Source: Myxococcota bacterium (GTDB taxonomy: Bacteria; Myxococcota_A; UBA796; CAJQPC01). Taken from it: 64,000 bases of DNA. Positions 7,657 through 16,017 of this stretch are shown here, in pieces. Within the stretch, counting starts at the first letter, position 1. Every line of letters begins with the position of its first letter. The translations under genes and the position numbers were made by a program. The DNA lies in contig JAKLKD010000005.1 in assembly GCA_023150845.1 (NCBI GenBank), positions 1-64,000 on the forward strand. Direction: 5' to 3'. The notes under the pieces were generated by a model. That model saw only the letters and a list, made by a program, of their open reading frames with translations. It was not told the DNA's origin and did no database searches.

Positions 7657-9764
7657 AGATCTCTGTTGATGTGCTGCGGCGTTACACCGCCTTGCCCGAG
7701 ACGCTCCGCCAGGTGCGCCTGCTCCTCGACGACCTCGGCCTGGAGGTCAAGCGCCTGAGCCCCGACGGCCAGCTCACCCTGGAGCTGCTCGCGAACCGCG
7801 GCGACCACCACTGCTACGAGGGCGTCGCCCGGGAGATCACCGGCCGCACCGGGGGCGCGCTCACCCCGCCGCCCGTGGCCACGCTCTCCATCGGCGAGCC
7901 CCCCTGGCCGCTGCGCCTGGAGACGGACCTCTGCCTCGTCTACACCGCGACGCTCCTGGAGCGTGTCGGCGCCGGCGCCGGGCAGCTCAGCGACGAGGCC
8001 CTCGCCCCTCTGCGCGCCGCGGGCCTCGCCCCGGTGCTCGCGCCCGTAGACGCGACGAACCTCTCCAACCTGGAGCTCGGCCAGCCCACCCACGTCTTCG
8101 ACGCGGACACCCTCGTCGGCGCGGTGACGATCCGCCTCTCCCGCGCCGGGGAGCGCGCCTGGCCCCTCTTCACCGCTGCGCCTGTCGAGGTGCCCGAGGG
8201 CACCCTCGTCATCGCCGACGACGTGAAGATCTTGGCCATTGCCGGGGTGATCGGCTGTGAGGAGTCCAAGACCACGGCGGCCACCCGGCGAATCCTGTTG
8301 GAGTCCGCGACCTTCGACCCGGTGAAGGTGCGCATCGCCTCTCGGGCCCTGGGCATCCACACCGACTCCACGGCGCGGTTTGAGCGGGGGGCTGACCCCG
8401 CCCGGCCCCTCGTCGGCGCGGGCCGCGTGGTCCAGCTCTTGGAGGGCACGGGCGCCTGGCGGCGGGTCGGTCAGACCGGCCAGGTCGGCGCCTGGGTGAA
8501 CCCGGAGCGCATCGTGCGCCTCTCCGCGGCGGCGGCGGCCCGGTTCTTCGGCATGCCGATGCCCTGCGAGCTGATCGTCGAGATCCTCGCCCGCCTGGGC
8601 TACATCGCCCACGTCTCCCCCGACGACGGCGACACCGTCACGGCCTATGTGCCCACCTGGCGCCTCTGGGACGTCGAGTACGCCGACGACCTCTACGAGG
8701 ACCTCGCCCGGTCCATCGGCTACAACAACACCCCCGTCGCCTTGCCTCCCGTCGAGATGGGCGCCTTGCCGAGCCCCGCGGAGCTCCGCCGCGACGTCGT
8801 GGACGGCCTGCTGCAGTCCTTCGGCTTCTACGAGGTCTTCACCGACGGCTTTTATGGCCGGGCGCTCATCGAGAGCCTCGGGCTCCCTGAGGTCCACCCC
8901 CTCCGCGAGCACGTCCAGACCGAGAACGCCCTCGACCGCGCCTACAGCCTGCTCAAGCTGAGCTGTTTCCCCCAGGCCGTCGAGCTCGTCGCGCTCAACC
9001 AGCGCGTCAAGAACGAGCAGGTCAAGGCGTATGAGTGGACGCGCACCTTCCACCCGGCCCCCCAGCACAAGCTGCCCTCGGGCCGCCTGAGCGCGCCCTG
9101 CACGGAGCGCCGGGTGCTGTGGATGGTCGCCTCCGGCACAGACCGCCCCCGGGCCTGGCTCGACAAGAGCCGCCCGGCGGACCTCTTCTTCATGAAGGGC
9201 GTCGTGGAGGAGCTCGGCGTGGCCTTGGGCCTCACGCTTGAGCTCGGCCCGGCTGAAGCCGACGCCCCCTTGGCCATTCTGCTCCACCCAGCCCGTCAGG
9301 CGAGCGTGCGGCTCAACGGCGCCGTCGTCGGCGTGGTCGGTGAGGTCCACCCCTCGGTGCTCAAGGGCTTCAAGGTGCGGAAGGGCCGCCCGGTCTACCT
9401 GGAGCTCGACGAGACGGCCCTGCTCTCAGCGACGCCCCAGGCCCCCCGCTTTGAGGAGCCCCCGGAGCTGCACCCCATCGACCGCAGCCTCGCGTTCTCT
9501 TTGCCGCCGCAGGTCGAGGCCGGGTCGGTGAGCGAGGCCCTGCGCGCCGCGGGCCCGCCGAGCCTCATCCGGGTCGCCATCGTGGACCTCTTTGAGCACG
9601 ACGAGGGCGGCGTGCCGACGCGCACCTTCACCTACGCCTTGACCTTCCAGACGACCAAGGGCCAGGCCTTGAGCGCTGACGAGGTCAACGCCGCCTGCGA
9701 GGCGATGATCGCCGCCGTTGAGGGCGGCGCGCTCGGGGCGCGGGGCGTGCGCCTGCGCCGCTGA
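7653..9764 (+). CDS. pheT: Phenylalanyl-tRNA synthetase beta subunit, short form
   Basis: 703 residues, starting in an ATGA overlap with pheS. Recognisable parts are the B3/B4 editing region (LANRGDHHCYEGVARE, LSNLELGQPTHVFDADTL, IAGVIGCEESKTT, GIHTDSTARFERGAD), the B5 domain (VEYADDLYEDLARSIGYNN), the catalytic-like module and a C-terminal FDX-ACB anticodon-binding domain (HPIDRSLAFSL to GVRLRR). The usual PheT is about 790-800 residues. The N-terminal EMAP-type tRNA-binding OB domain normally inserted after the first ~40 residues is absent here, which accounts for the difference. Confidence 0.96.
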   Translation: MKISVDVLRRYTALPETLRQVRLLLDDLGLEVKRLSPDGQLTLELLANRGDHHCYEGVAREITGRTGGALTPPPVATLSIGEPPWPLRLETDLCLVYTATLLERVGAGAGQLSDEALAPLRAAGLAPVLAPVDATNLSNLELGQPTHVFDADTLVGAVTIRLSRAGERAWPLFTAAPVEVPEGTLVIADDVKILAIAGVIGCEESKTTAATRRILLESATFDPVKVRIASRALGIHTDSTARFERGADPARPLVGAGRVVQLLEGTGAWRRVGQTGQVGAWVNPERIVRLSAAAAARFFGMPMPCELIVEILARLGYIAHVSPDDGDTVTAYVPTWRLWDVEYADDLYEDLARSIGYNNTPVALPPVEMGALPSPAELRRDVVDGLLQSFGFYEVFTDGFYGRALIESLGLPEVHPLREHVQTENALDRAYSLLKLSCFPQAVELVALNQRVKNEQVKAYEWTRTFHPAPQHKLPSGRLSAPCTERRVLWMVASGTDRPRAWLDKSRPADLFFMKGVVEELGVALGLTLELGPAEADAPLAILLHPARQASVRLNGAVVGVVGEVHPSVLKGFKVRKGRPVYLELDETALLSATPQAPRFEEPPELHPIDRSLAFSLPPQVEAGSVSEALRAAGPPSLIRVAIVDLFEHDEGGVPTRTFTYALTFQTTKGQALSADEVNAACEAMIAAVEGGALGARGVRLRR

Positions 9765-9782
9765 GCGTCACCACCGTCGCGC

Positions 9783-10334
9783 TCACTCCGCGACGGCGGT
9801 GATCTCCACCTCGGGCCGGTTGTCGCCGATGTTGAACTCGGCCTGTAGGGTCCAGGCCCCGGCGGTGAAGGTGTGGCGATCCGAGAGCAAGGTGATCTCC
9901 TCGACCACCCCTTGGGCGGGCACGGTCCACTCCGTCTCCGCGTCGTCGCAGGTCTGACCCAGCTCGGCCTTCACCGAGCCGTCCTGCAGCACCCGCCAGA
10001 CCTTCACGAGGCAAGAGTCGCTCGTCGTGAAGCTGAGGTCGATCTCGCAGGGGTTTGTGACCCGGCCCATGCCCTTCACGATCGTCCCGGCGACGAAGGA
10101 TGCGCCGATCTCGTTGTCGCCGCCGTCGAGGGCGTGGGCCGTGAACACGAGATCCGAGCCGTCGCAGTCCTGGGCACTGGAGTCGCCGCCGCCGCCGGAG
10201 TCGTCGCCGCCGCCGGAGTCGTCACCGCCGCCGGAGTCATCCCCGCTGGTGTCGTCGCCGCCGGAGTCGTCGACGGGCTTGAGCACGGGTGCGGGGCAGG
10301 CCAAGAGCAGGCTGAGCCAGAAGCCGATGATCAT
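9783..10334 (-). CDS. Lipoprotein with Gly/Asp/Ser-rich linker
   Basis: 183 residues, preceded by GAGGAGACCTC. The signal peptide (MIIGFWLSLLLAC) ends in a lipobox, and a (DDSGGG)n linker tethers a C-terminal beta-rich domain of ~130 residues. That domain has four Cys residues (CDGSD, NPCEID, DSCLVK, QTCDD) that could form disulfides. Phrases such as WTVPAQGVVEEITLLSD and GAWTLQAEFNIGD resemble bacterial intracellular-proteinase-inhibitor or BsuPI-like beta sandwiches, but I am not sure. It diverges from the MOSC gene across 72 nt. Confidence 0.75.
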   Translation of the reverse strand: MIIGFWLSLLLACPAPVLKPVDDSGGDDTSGDDSGGGDDSGGGDDSGGGGDSSAQDCDGSDLVFTAHALDGGDNEIGASFVAGTIVKGMGRVTNPCEIDLSFTTSDSCLVKVWRVLQDGSVKAELGQTCDDAETEWTVPAQGVVEEITLLSDRHTFTAGAWTLQAEFNIGDNRPEVEITAVAE

Positions 10335-10406
10335 GAGGTCTCCTCCTCTTCAGAACGTCAGACCAGCATAGCGCCCTCCTTGGGAGCGCGCGTTAGGTCA
10401 ACAGCC

Positions 10407-10883
10407 ATGAAGAAGTGGAGCTTCCCCGTGAGCGCGCTCGTCGAGCGTGCGCCCCAGCTCGGCCGGGTCGAGGGCGTCGCGCTGCGCCCCAAGCGCCGCG
10501 AGCCCTTGGTGCCGGTCCCCGCGTGGGATCTCACCGCCCGGCGCATCGACCACGGTCGGCCGGGCCGCCGGGAGGTCACGCTCATCCAGGCCGAGCACGT
10601 CGCCGTCGTGGGCCAGCTCCTGGGCCGCCCCGTGGACTACCTGCTCCTGCGGCGCAACGTGCTCGTCTCGGGGGTGAACCTCCTGAGCCTCCTCGGGCGG
10701 CGCTTCACCGTCGGCGGCGTCGAGCTGGAGGCGACGGGGGTGTGTGACCCCTGCGAGCGGATGGAGGAGGTCCTGGGGGAGGGCGGCCACGCGGCGATGA
10801 TCGGGCACGGCGGCGTCTGCGCCCAGGTGATCACCCCGGGCGTGCTCGCTGTCGGCGACGTCGTCCGCCCCGCCTGGCGCTGA
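10407..10883 (+). CDS. MOSC domain-containing protein
   Basis: 158 residues starting MKKWSFPVSALV. The pattern GVALRPKRREPL, then EVTLIQAEHV, RRNVLVSGVNLLSLLGRRF, VELEATGVCDPCERM and HGGVCAQVI is that of MOSC domains (MoCo sulfurase C-terminal). The Cys in CDPC corresponds to the conserved, possibly sulfur-carrying residue. MOSC proteins bind molybdenum cofactor or act in sulfur transfer and in reduction of N-hydroxylated compounds. The stop is 3 nt before the GTG of the next gene, so the two are probably co-transcribed. Confidence 0.88.
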   Translation: MKKWSFPVSALVERAPQLGRVEGVALRPKRREPLVPVPAWDLTARRIDHGRPGRREVTLIQAEHVAVVGQLLGRPVDYLLLRRNVLVSGVNLLSLLGRRFTVGGVELEATGVCDPCERMEEVLGEGGHAAMIGHGGVCAQVITPGVLAVGDVVRPAWR

Positions 10884-10886
10884 GCG

Positions 10887-11768
10887 GTGCGCCTCGTCGT
10901 CACCGGGGCGTCGAGCTTCGTCGGCGCGTGGTTCTGCCAGACCGCGGCGCGCCGGGGCCATGAGGTCATCGGGCTCGCCCTGGAGACCCCGCTCCGCCTC
11001 TCTGGCGTGACGACGCTTCGCCTGGATCTCGGCGGGGCCGAGGCCGCGTCCCAGCTCGCCGCCCAGCGCCCCGACGTCGTGGTCCACCTCGCCTGTAAGG
11101 TCATGGGCAGCGGCCCGGCGGGGGGGCCCGAGTCCGCGGCGACCCGGCTCAACCGCCGCATGATGGACGCCGTGCTCGCCGTCGGCGCGCCGATCCTCTA
11201 CGGGTCGAGCACCTGCGTTCATTGGCCCAAAGACACGGCCTACGCCCAGGGCCGCCGGGAGGACGAGGCCCGCCTCGCCGCCTCGGGCCTGCCTTGGGCG
11301 GCGCTGCGGCCCTCGGCGCCGTATGGGCCCGCTTTGCCTGGCCACCAGCCCAGACACCCCGAGAGCTTTCACACCTTGGCGCGCTGGGTGCGCCGGGGCG
11401 TGGTGCCGGTGCCGGGCGACGGACGCGCCTTACGCCAGCCCATCCACGTCGAGGATCTCGCCTTGGCGGGCCTCGCGCTCATCGAGGGCGGCTTGCCGGG
11501 GGAGGCGCTGGACGCGGGCGGGCCCGAGGCCCTGCCGTTCAACAGCATCATCGACCGCCTCGCCGCGGCGATGGGGCGGGGCCCGGCGAGAAAGGTGCAT
11601 CTGCCCTTGGGCCTGCTCGTGCGGGTGGCGCGGCGGCTGCCCGGCTTTGAGCCCGCGCTCCTCGCGGCGGCGAGCTGCGACGACCCGGCGGACCCGACGG
11701 CGCTGATTCAGCGCAGCGGCGTGACCCCTCGGCGCTTCGAAGACGGCGCGCGCTCATTGGTTGGTTGA
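10887..11768 (+). CDS. Extended-SDR NAD-dependent epimerase/dehydratase-like protein, atypical active site
   Basis: 293 residues from a GTG start 3 nt after the MOSC gene. The N-terminal Rossmann fold begins MRLVVTGASSFVG, a close variant of the TGxxGxxG nucleotide motif. HLACK, YGSSTC and IHVEDLALAGLALI follow at the places expected for an extended SDR. The catalytic segment reads AYAQGRRED, so the YxxxK lysine appears to be replaced by arginine. The protein may therefore bind nucleotide but catalyse poorly, or use another chemistry. Substrate unknown. Confidence 0.8.
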   Translation: MRLVVTGASSFVGAWFCQTAARRGHEVIGLALETPLRLSGVTTLRLDLGGAEAASQLAAQRPDVVVHLACKVMGSGPAGGPESAATRLNRRMMDAVLAVGAPILYGSSTCVHWPKDTAYAQGRREDEARLAASGLPWAALRPSAPYGPALPGHQPRHPESFHTLARWVRRGVVPVPGDGRALRQPIHVEDLALAGLALIEGGLPGEALDAGGPEALPFNSIIDRLAAAMGRGPARKVHLPLGLLVRVARRLPGFEPALLAAASCDDPADPTALIQRSGVTPRRFEDGARSLVG

Positions 11769-11844
11769 CCAACCAAGATCGGGCGTGGGGCGCACAAAGG
11801 CGCGCCAGCGCACGCGGACGTGGCGCGGCGGCGCGTGAGGGAGC

Positions 11845-11994
11845 TTACTTCTTCTTGCGCCCGCCCTTCGGGGTCTTCGTCGTGAGGTCCACGGTGCTCG
11901 GCGCGGCGGGGGCGGGCTCGTCGTTCTTGGGCCGGTTCACGATCTCGGTCGGGGCGTCCTCTTCTGGCTCGAACCGGATGACCTTCTCAGACAT
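11845..11994 (-). CDS. Small 49-residue protein with acidic N-terminus and Lys-rich tail
   Basis: Starts at MSEKVIRFEPEED with GGGAG 9 nt upstream, so the ATG 45 nt further upstream is less likely. The product is charged and probably disordered: an acidic first half, a Pro/Ala linker (PAPAAPS) and a basic end (TPKGGRKKK). The Shine-Dalgarno and the lack of any other gene in this 400-nt interval support it as real. No family recognised; the basic tail could bind nucleic acid. Confidence 0.6.
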   Translation of the reverse strand: MSEKVIRFEPEEDAPTEIVNRPKNDEPAPAAPSTVDLTTKTPKGGRKKK

Positions 11995-12171
11995 CTTGTC
12001 GCTCCCTCGTGTTGTGGGGTTGAGCGTCTTGTATCTCACAGATCCGCCGTCCGCTCAAGCCCGGCCTCGCGCGGGCGCGGCGCCACCCCGGCGAAGCCCG
12101 GGAGAAGATCCGCCGCCGGAGCGGATCAAGCTGGCTTGGGGTATGCTTGGGCGCTCTCCCCCGGAGGATCC

Positions 12172-14037
12172 ATGCTTCTCGTCGTGCTGGCGCTCTTCGC
12201 GTGCAAGAAGGAGGTCCCGGAGCCCAAGCCCGAGGACACCACGCCCCCGGCGATCTGCCACGAGGGCACCCGTTGGTCCGAGGGGCAGACCCTCTTTGCC
12301 GAGGCTACGGACGCCTGGGGCCTCACGGCGATCCAAGCGACGGGGGTGCGCCTCACCGCCGTTGACTTCGACGGCGACGGCTACACCGACCTCGCCGTGC
12401 GGAAGGGCGCGGGCGCGGACGACATCGCGGCGGGCACCCGCGACACCTGGCTCTTGCGGAACACCGGGCTCGGCACCTTCGAGGACGTCACCGAGGCCAG
12501 CGGCATCTTCGTGGGCCGCGACGGCAACCCCCTGCGGGGTCGCCCCGGCGTCACCTGGGCCTGGGCCGACGTAGACAACGACGGCGACCTCGACGTCTAC
12601 ACCGGGCTCAACGACGCCGAGAACACCCTGGAGGAGTACAGCGAGATCCGCCTCAACAACGGCGACGGCACCTTCAGCCTGGCCCCGGCCACGGCGATCT
12701 CGCTCACCAAAGACGAGCCCTACGGCGCCTCGTTCACCGACGTGAACCGCGACGGAAACGTCGACCTCTGGATCACCCAGTACAACGCCAAACAAGACCA
12801 CCTCTACCTCGGCGACGGCGCCGGGGGCTTTGAGGACGTCACCGGCACCGCCGGGCTCACCACGAAGGCCTGGCGCTCCGTCGCGGACATCAACAACGCC
12901 GAGGCCCACACTTACGCCTGGGCGGCCTTGGCCTGCGACCTCAACAACGACCTCTTCCCCGAGCTGCTGAGCCCCTCCTACGGCCGCGCCCCGAACCACC
13001 TCTGGCGCAACAACGGCGACGGCACCTTTCAGAACCGCTCCGTGGCGTCCAACTACGCCTACGACCACCGCACGGACTGGACCGACAACGAGTCCGCGCG
13101 CTGCTGGTGTACGCTCCACCCCGACGACGAGGACTGCGAGGGGGTGCCCGCGCCGCGCATCGTCTGTGAGGAGGACGCCGACGCCTTCCGCTGGGACCAC
13201 ACCTACGACCGCGAGCCCTTCCGTTTGGGCGGCAACAGCGGCGAGACGATGTGTGGGGACCTCAACAACGACGGCTGGATGGACCTCGTCACCACGGAGA
13301 TCGTGCACTGGGACGTGGGCAGCTCCTCCGACCCCAGCGAGGCCCTGTTCAACACCCAAGACCCCGACATCGTGTTTGAGCGCCCCGGGAACGACGTGAC
13401 CGGCCTCGTGCGGGAGCACACCGAGACGGCCTGGAACGACGGCGACATCACGGGCAGCCTCTTCGACATCGACAACGACGGCTGGCTCGACATCTACATT
13501 GGCGACTCCGACTACGCGGGCTCCCGGGGGCGCCTCTGGCACCAGACCTCCCCCGAACAGTTTGTCGCCGTGCCCGTCGATCAGGGCATCGACCACTGGC
13601 GTAGCCACGGCAGCGCCGCGGTGGACTTCGACCGCGACGGCGACCTCGACCTCGTCGTCGGCCACTCCAGCGCCCGCTGCGACGAGGAGTGCTACGACAC
13701 CTTCACCATCCGCCTCTTTGAGAACCTCACCGACTCCGCCGCGACGAACTACCTCCAGCTTGAGCTCGTCGGCGCCGAGGGCACGAACCGCGCCGCCGTA
13801 GGCGCCCGGGTCGAGGTGAAGACCGCCGAGGCCACCCAGACCCGCTATGTCGACGGCGGCCACGGCCAGTGGGGCAACCAAGAGGACCTCATCCAGCACG
13901 TCGGCCTCGGCGGCGCCTGTGAGGCCGAGGTCACCATCACCTGGCCCGACGCGGCGGGCACGGTCGAGAAGTACACCCTCGGCGGCGGCTACCGTTACCG
14001 TGTGGTCCAGGGTGAGGGCTGGACGGTGGTGGAGTAG
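12172..14037 (+). CDS. CRTAC/ASPIC-UnbV-type FG-GAP lipoprotein
   Basis: 621 residues. The ATG at 12172 follows CCGGAGGATC and gives a lipobox (LLVVLALFACKK). The body is a beta propeller of FG-GAP/VCBS repeats (DFDGDGYTDLAV, DVDNDGDLDVYTG, DVNRDGNVDLWI, DLNNDGWMDLV, DIDNDGWLDIYIG, DFDRDGDLDLVVG). The last ~100 residues match the ASPIC/UnbV domain (TNYLQLELVGAEGTNRAAVG, DLIQHVGLG, WPDAAGTVEKY). Such proteins are extracytoplasmic and calcium-binding. A CHEGTRW and several Cys-rich insertions are visible in the middle. It converges on the selenoprotein-like gene with 5 nt between stops. Confidence 0.9.
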   Translation: MLLVVLALFACKKEVPEPKPEDTTPPAICHEGTRWSEGQTLFAEATDAWGLTAIQATGVRLTAVDFDGDGYTDLAVRKGAGADDIAAGTRDTWLLRNTGLGTFEDVTEASGIFVGRDGNPLRGRPGVTWAWADVDNDGDLDVYTGLNDAENTLEEYSEIRLNNGDGTFSLAPATAISLTKDEPYGASFTDVNRDGNVDLWITQYNAKQDHLYLGDGAGGFEDVTGTAGLTTKAWRSVADINNAEAHTYAWAALACDLNNDLFPELLSPSYGRAPNHLWRNNGDGTFQNRSVASNYAYDHRTDWTDNESARCWCTLHPDDEDCEGVPAPRIVCEEDADAFRWDHTYDREPFRLGGNSGETMCGDLNNDGWMDLVTTEIVHWDVGSSSDPSEALFNTQDPDIVFERPGNDVTGLVREHTETAWNDGDITGSLFDIDNDGWLDIYIGDSDYAGSRGRLWHQTSPEQFVAVPVDQGIDHWRSHGSAAVDFDRDGDLDLVVGHSSARCDEECYDTFTIRLFENLTDSAATNYLQLELVGAEGTNRAAVGARVEVKTAEATQTRYVDGGHGQWGNQEDLIQHVGLGGACEAEVTITWPDAAGTVEKYTLGGGYRYRVVQGEGWTVVE

Positions 14038-14042
14038 GCGCC

Positions 14043-15938
14043 TCAGCGCGCCATCTTCGCCAGCTCGGCCTCGATCGCCGTGGTCAGCGCCTCGTGCTCT
14101 AGCTCGTTGTTGAAGAACACGATGGTGCCGTCCACGCCGACGAGCCACTGCTGGGGGTAAGCGGCGGTGGGGAAGGCGTTCACCATGGCGTACTGTTTGC
14201 GGGTGGCGCCGCCGGGGTCCATGAGGATGGGCAAGGTGAGGCCCAAGGCGTCACGGAAGGCCTCCAGGGTGGACTGGGGCTCGTCCGAGATCGCCCAGAC
14301 CTTGAGGCCCTGCGGGCCGTAGGTGGGGAGGACGCTGGCGTTGATGTCCGAGACCTCGGACGGACAGACCGGTCACCAGGTGGCGAAGTACGCCAAGAGC
14401 ACCGGGGCGCCGAGCTGCTCGGAGAGCCGGTGGGTGTCGCCGTCGAGGTCCGTGAGGGCGAAGTCCGGGGCGGCCTGGCCCAAGTAGTCGCCGACCACAC
14501 CCGCGGTGAGCTTGAGGCTGAGGGTGGGCTCGTCGGGGTCGTTGGAGGCGAGGCAGAGGGTCGTGTCTAAGCTCTCGCCGCCAGCCCAGGTGAGGCGGAG
14601 CAGCGCCTCTTCGCCGGGCTCAATCGACGCCGCGCTCACCTCGACGGTGACACGCTCATCTCCGACCGTCGCCCCGGAGAGGGTGAGGGGGGCGTCGCCC
14701 CGGTTGGTGAGGCGCACGGTGGCCTCGCCGCCCTCGGCGGGCAGGCGGGGGCTGTCGGTGCTGGGGTCGAGGGACGGCGCGGCGCCGTCGCGGTCGAGGA
14801 CCCAGCCGGAGAGGATGTTCCAGTCGCCGACCCAGGCGGCGTCTCCCGGCGCGGCGCGCACGGCCAAGGCGAACTGCTCGGTCTGCTCCCGGGCGAGGGG
14901 CTGGGGGTCGGCAGGGTCGCTGAGATCGTAGACGACGACGCCCTCGTGGTCGGCCACCCACAAGAGGCCGTCGGCGGCGCTCACCTGGGCGGCGCTGCCC
15001 CCGGTGGGCACGACCCGCAGGAGCGACGGGGCGGCGGGGTCAGCGAGGCTCAGCACGGCCACGCCCGCGCCGCCGATGGCCGCGTAGAGGTGGCCGTCCG
15101 CCACGGCGACGTGCTGGGTGGCGCCGGGCAGAGCCACGGCGGGGTGAATTACCGGGGCGTCGGGGTTCGAGAGGTCGATGGGCACCACGCCCAGAGCGTT
15201 GTCTGCGACGTAAGACCAGCCGGTCTGGACCGGGCTCAGCTCCCAAGGCGCGCTCAGGCCCGGCGTGGCGGCGCCCTCGACGGGGCGTGTGGGGTCGGAG
15301 AGGTCCACCGGCAGGAGCCCCCGGGCGCGGTCGGTGAGCCAGAGGCGGTCGCCGTCCCAGGCCATGCCCTCCAGGCCCGCGCGGCTGATCACGCCGAGGG
15401 TGGCCATGGCGGCGGGGTCGCTGACGTCGACGAGCTCCAGGCCCCGGTCGCGGTGGGTGACGGCGACGAGGCCGTCCCGAATGACCTCAACCCGGTGATA
15501 ACGCCCGTTCCCGGCGGGCGGGTGCGCGCCGATGAGCGCAGGCGCGGCGGGGTCGGCGATGTCGTAGACCATCAGCCCACCTTGGCCGACGCCATAAGCG
15601 CGCTCGCCGTGCAGCTCCAGGTCGATGAGCTCGACGAAGAAGCCTTGGCCGGGCTTGTCCTGGCCCCGCTTGTCTTGGCCGGTCTGGGTGAGGGTGTCCG
15701 TCGGCAGGCTCGCCGGGGCCTCACAGGACGTGGGCAAGGTGGACCAGACGAGGGGAGGCTCGCCGGTGTCGGCGGTGTCGTCGTCGTCCCCGGAGTCCGC
15801 GCCGCTGGCCGCGCTGTCATCGCCCGCCCACCGGGGGACACAGACCCCGTCCGCGCGTAGCAGCTCGTCCTCCGCGCAGGGGAAAGACCCGCTGCAAGCG
15901 GCGAAGACGGCGAGGGGAGTGAGGGCGAACACACGCAT
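14043..15938 (-). CDS. Probable selenoprotein: lipoprotein with LVIVD-type propeller and TlpA/AhpC-like thioredoxin domain (Sec at in-frame UGA)
   Basis: 631 residues if UGA at 14375-14373 is read as Sec522. The N-terminus is a lipoprotein signal (LAVFAACSG), then a Ser/Asp-rich linker and a beta propeller of LVIVD-like units (VYDIADPAAP, LVDVSDPAAM, PVDLSDPTRP, PIDLSNPDAP, VYDLSDPADP). A choice-of-anchor-like beta sandwich follows, and finally a redoxin domain. That domain runs GQAAPDFALTDLDG, LLAYFATW-U-PVCP, then PTAAYPQQWLVGVDGTIVFF with the cis-Pro region, all in one frame. The UGA takes the place of the first Cys of WCxxC while the second Cys is kept. The 109 codons after it are intact and complete the fold, and a SECIS-like hairpin follows the UGA. 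A plain stop would remove the active site. Predicted extracytoplasmic thiol/selenol oxidoreductase. Confidence 0.85.
14346..14361 (-). promoter_or_regulatory. Bacterial SECIS-like hairpin downstream of the in-frame UGA
   Basis: On the mRNA the stem GUCCG pairs perfectly with CGGAC around the six-base loop AGGUCU. The loop begins 16 nt after the UGA at 14373. From memory, the E. coli fdhF SECIS has the same AGGUCU loop 17 nt after its UGA, where SelB recognises the GU in the loop. The hairpin lies in the coding sequence, as in all bacterial SECIS elements. A slipped alternative pairing (UGUCCG with CGGACA) is also possible. Confidence 0.75.
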
Positions 15939-16017
15939 CAGCTCGTCTGATGCGGGCCGCGCCGGAGGGTTTCAACATGGCCGATCCGGCGCGTGGTCTT
16001 CATGTAGAATGACGCCT

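Noticed and set aside
7605-9350. Minus-strand ORF of 581 residues opposite pheT
   Set aside because: Shadow of pheT. Composition is Arg/Gly/His/Val-rich and there is no domain.
12055-14148. Long minus-strand ORF (697 residues) opposite the CRTAC-type gene
   Set aside because: It is a GC-codon shadow: mostly Val/Gly/Arg/His residues with no motif, while the plus strand shows clear FG-GAP and UnbV domains.
14373-15938. A complete 521-residue gene ending at the UGA, with a separate small gene at 14043-14246
   Set aside because: The same frame continues past the UGA, the downstream part completes the thioredoxin fold, and a SECIS-like hairpin is present, so I read this as one selenoprotein gene. 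A pseudogene or frameshift would not keep a 109-codon frame of this quality.
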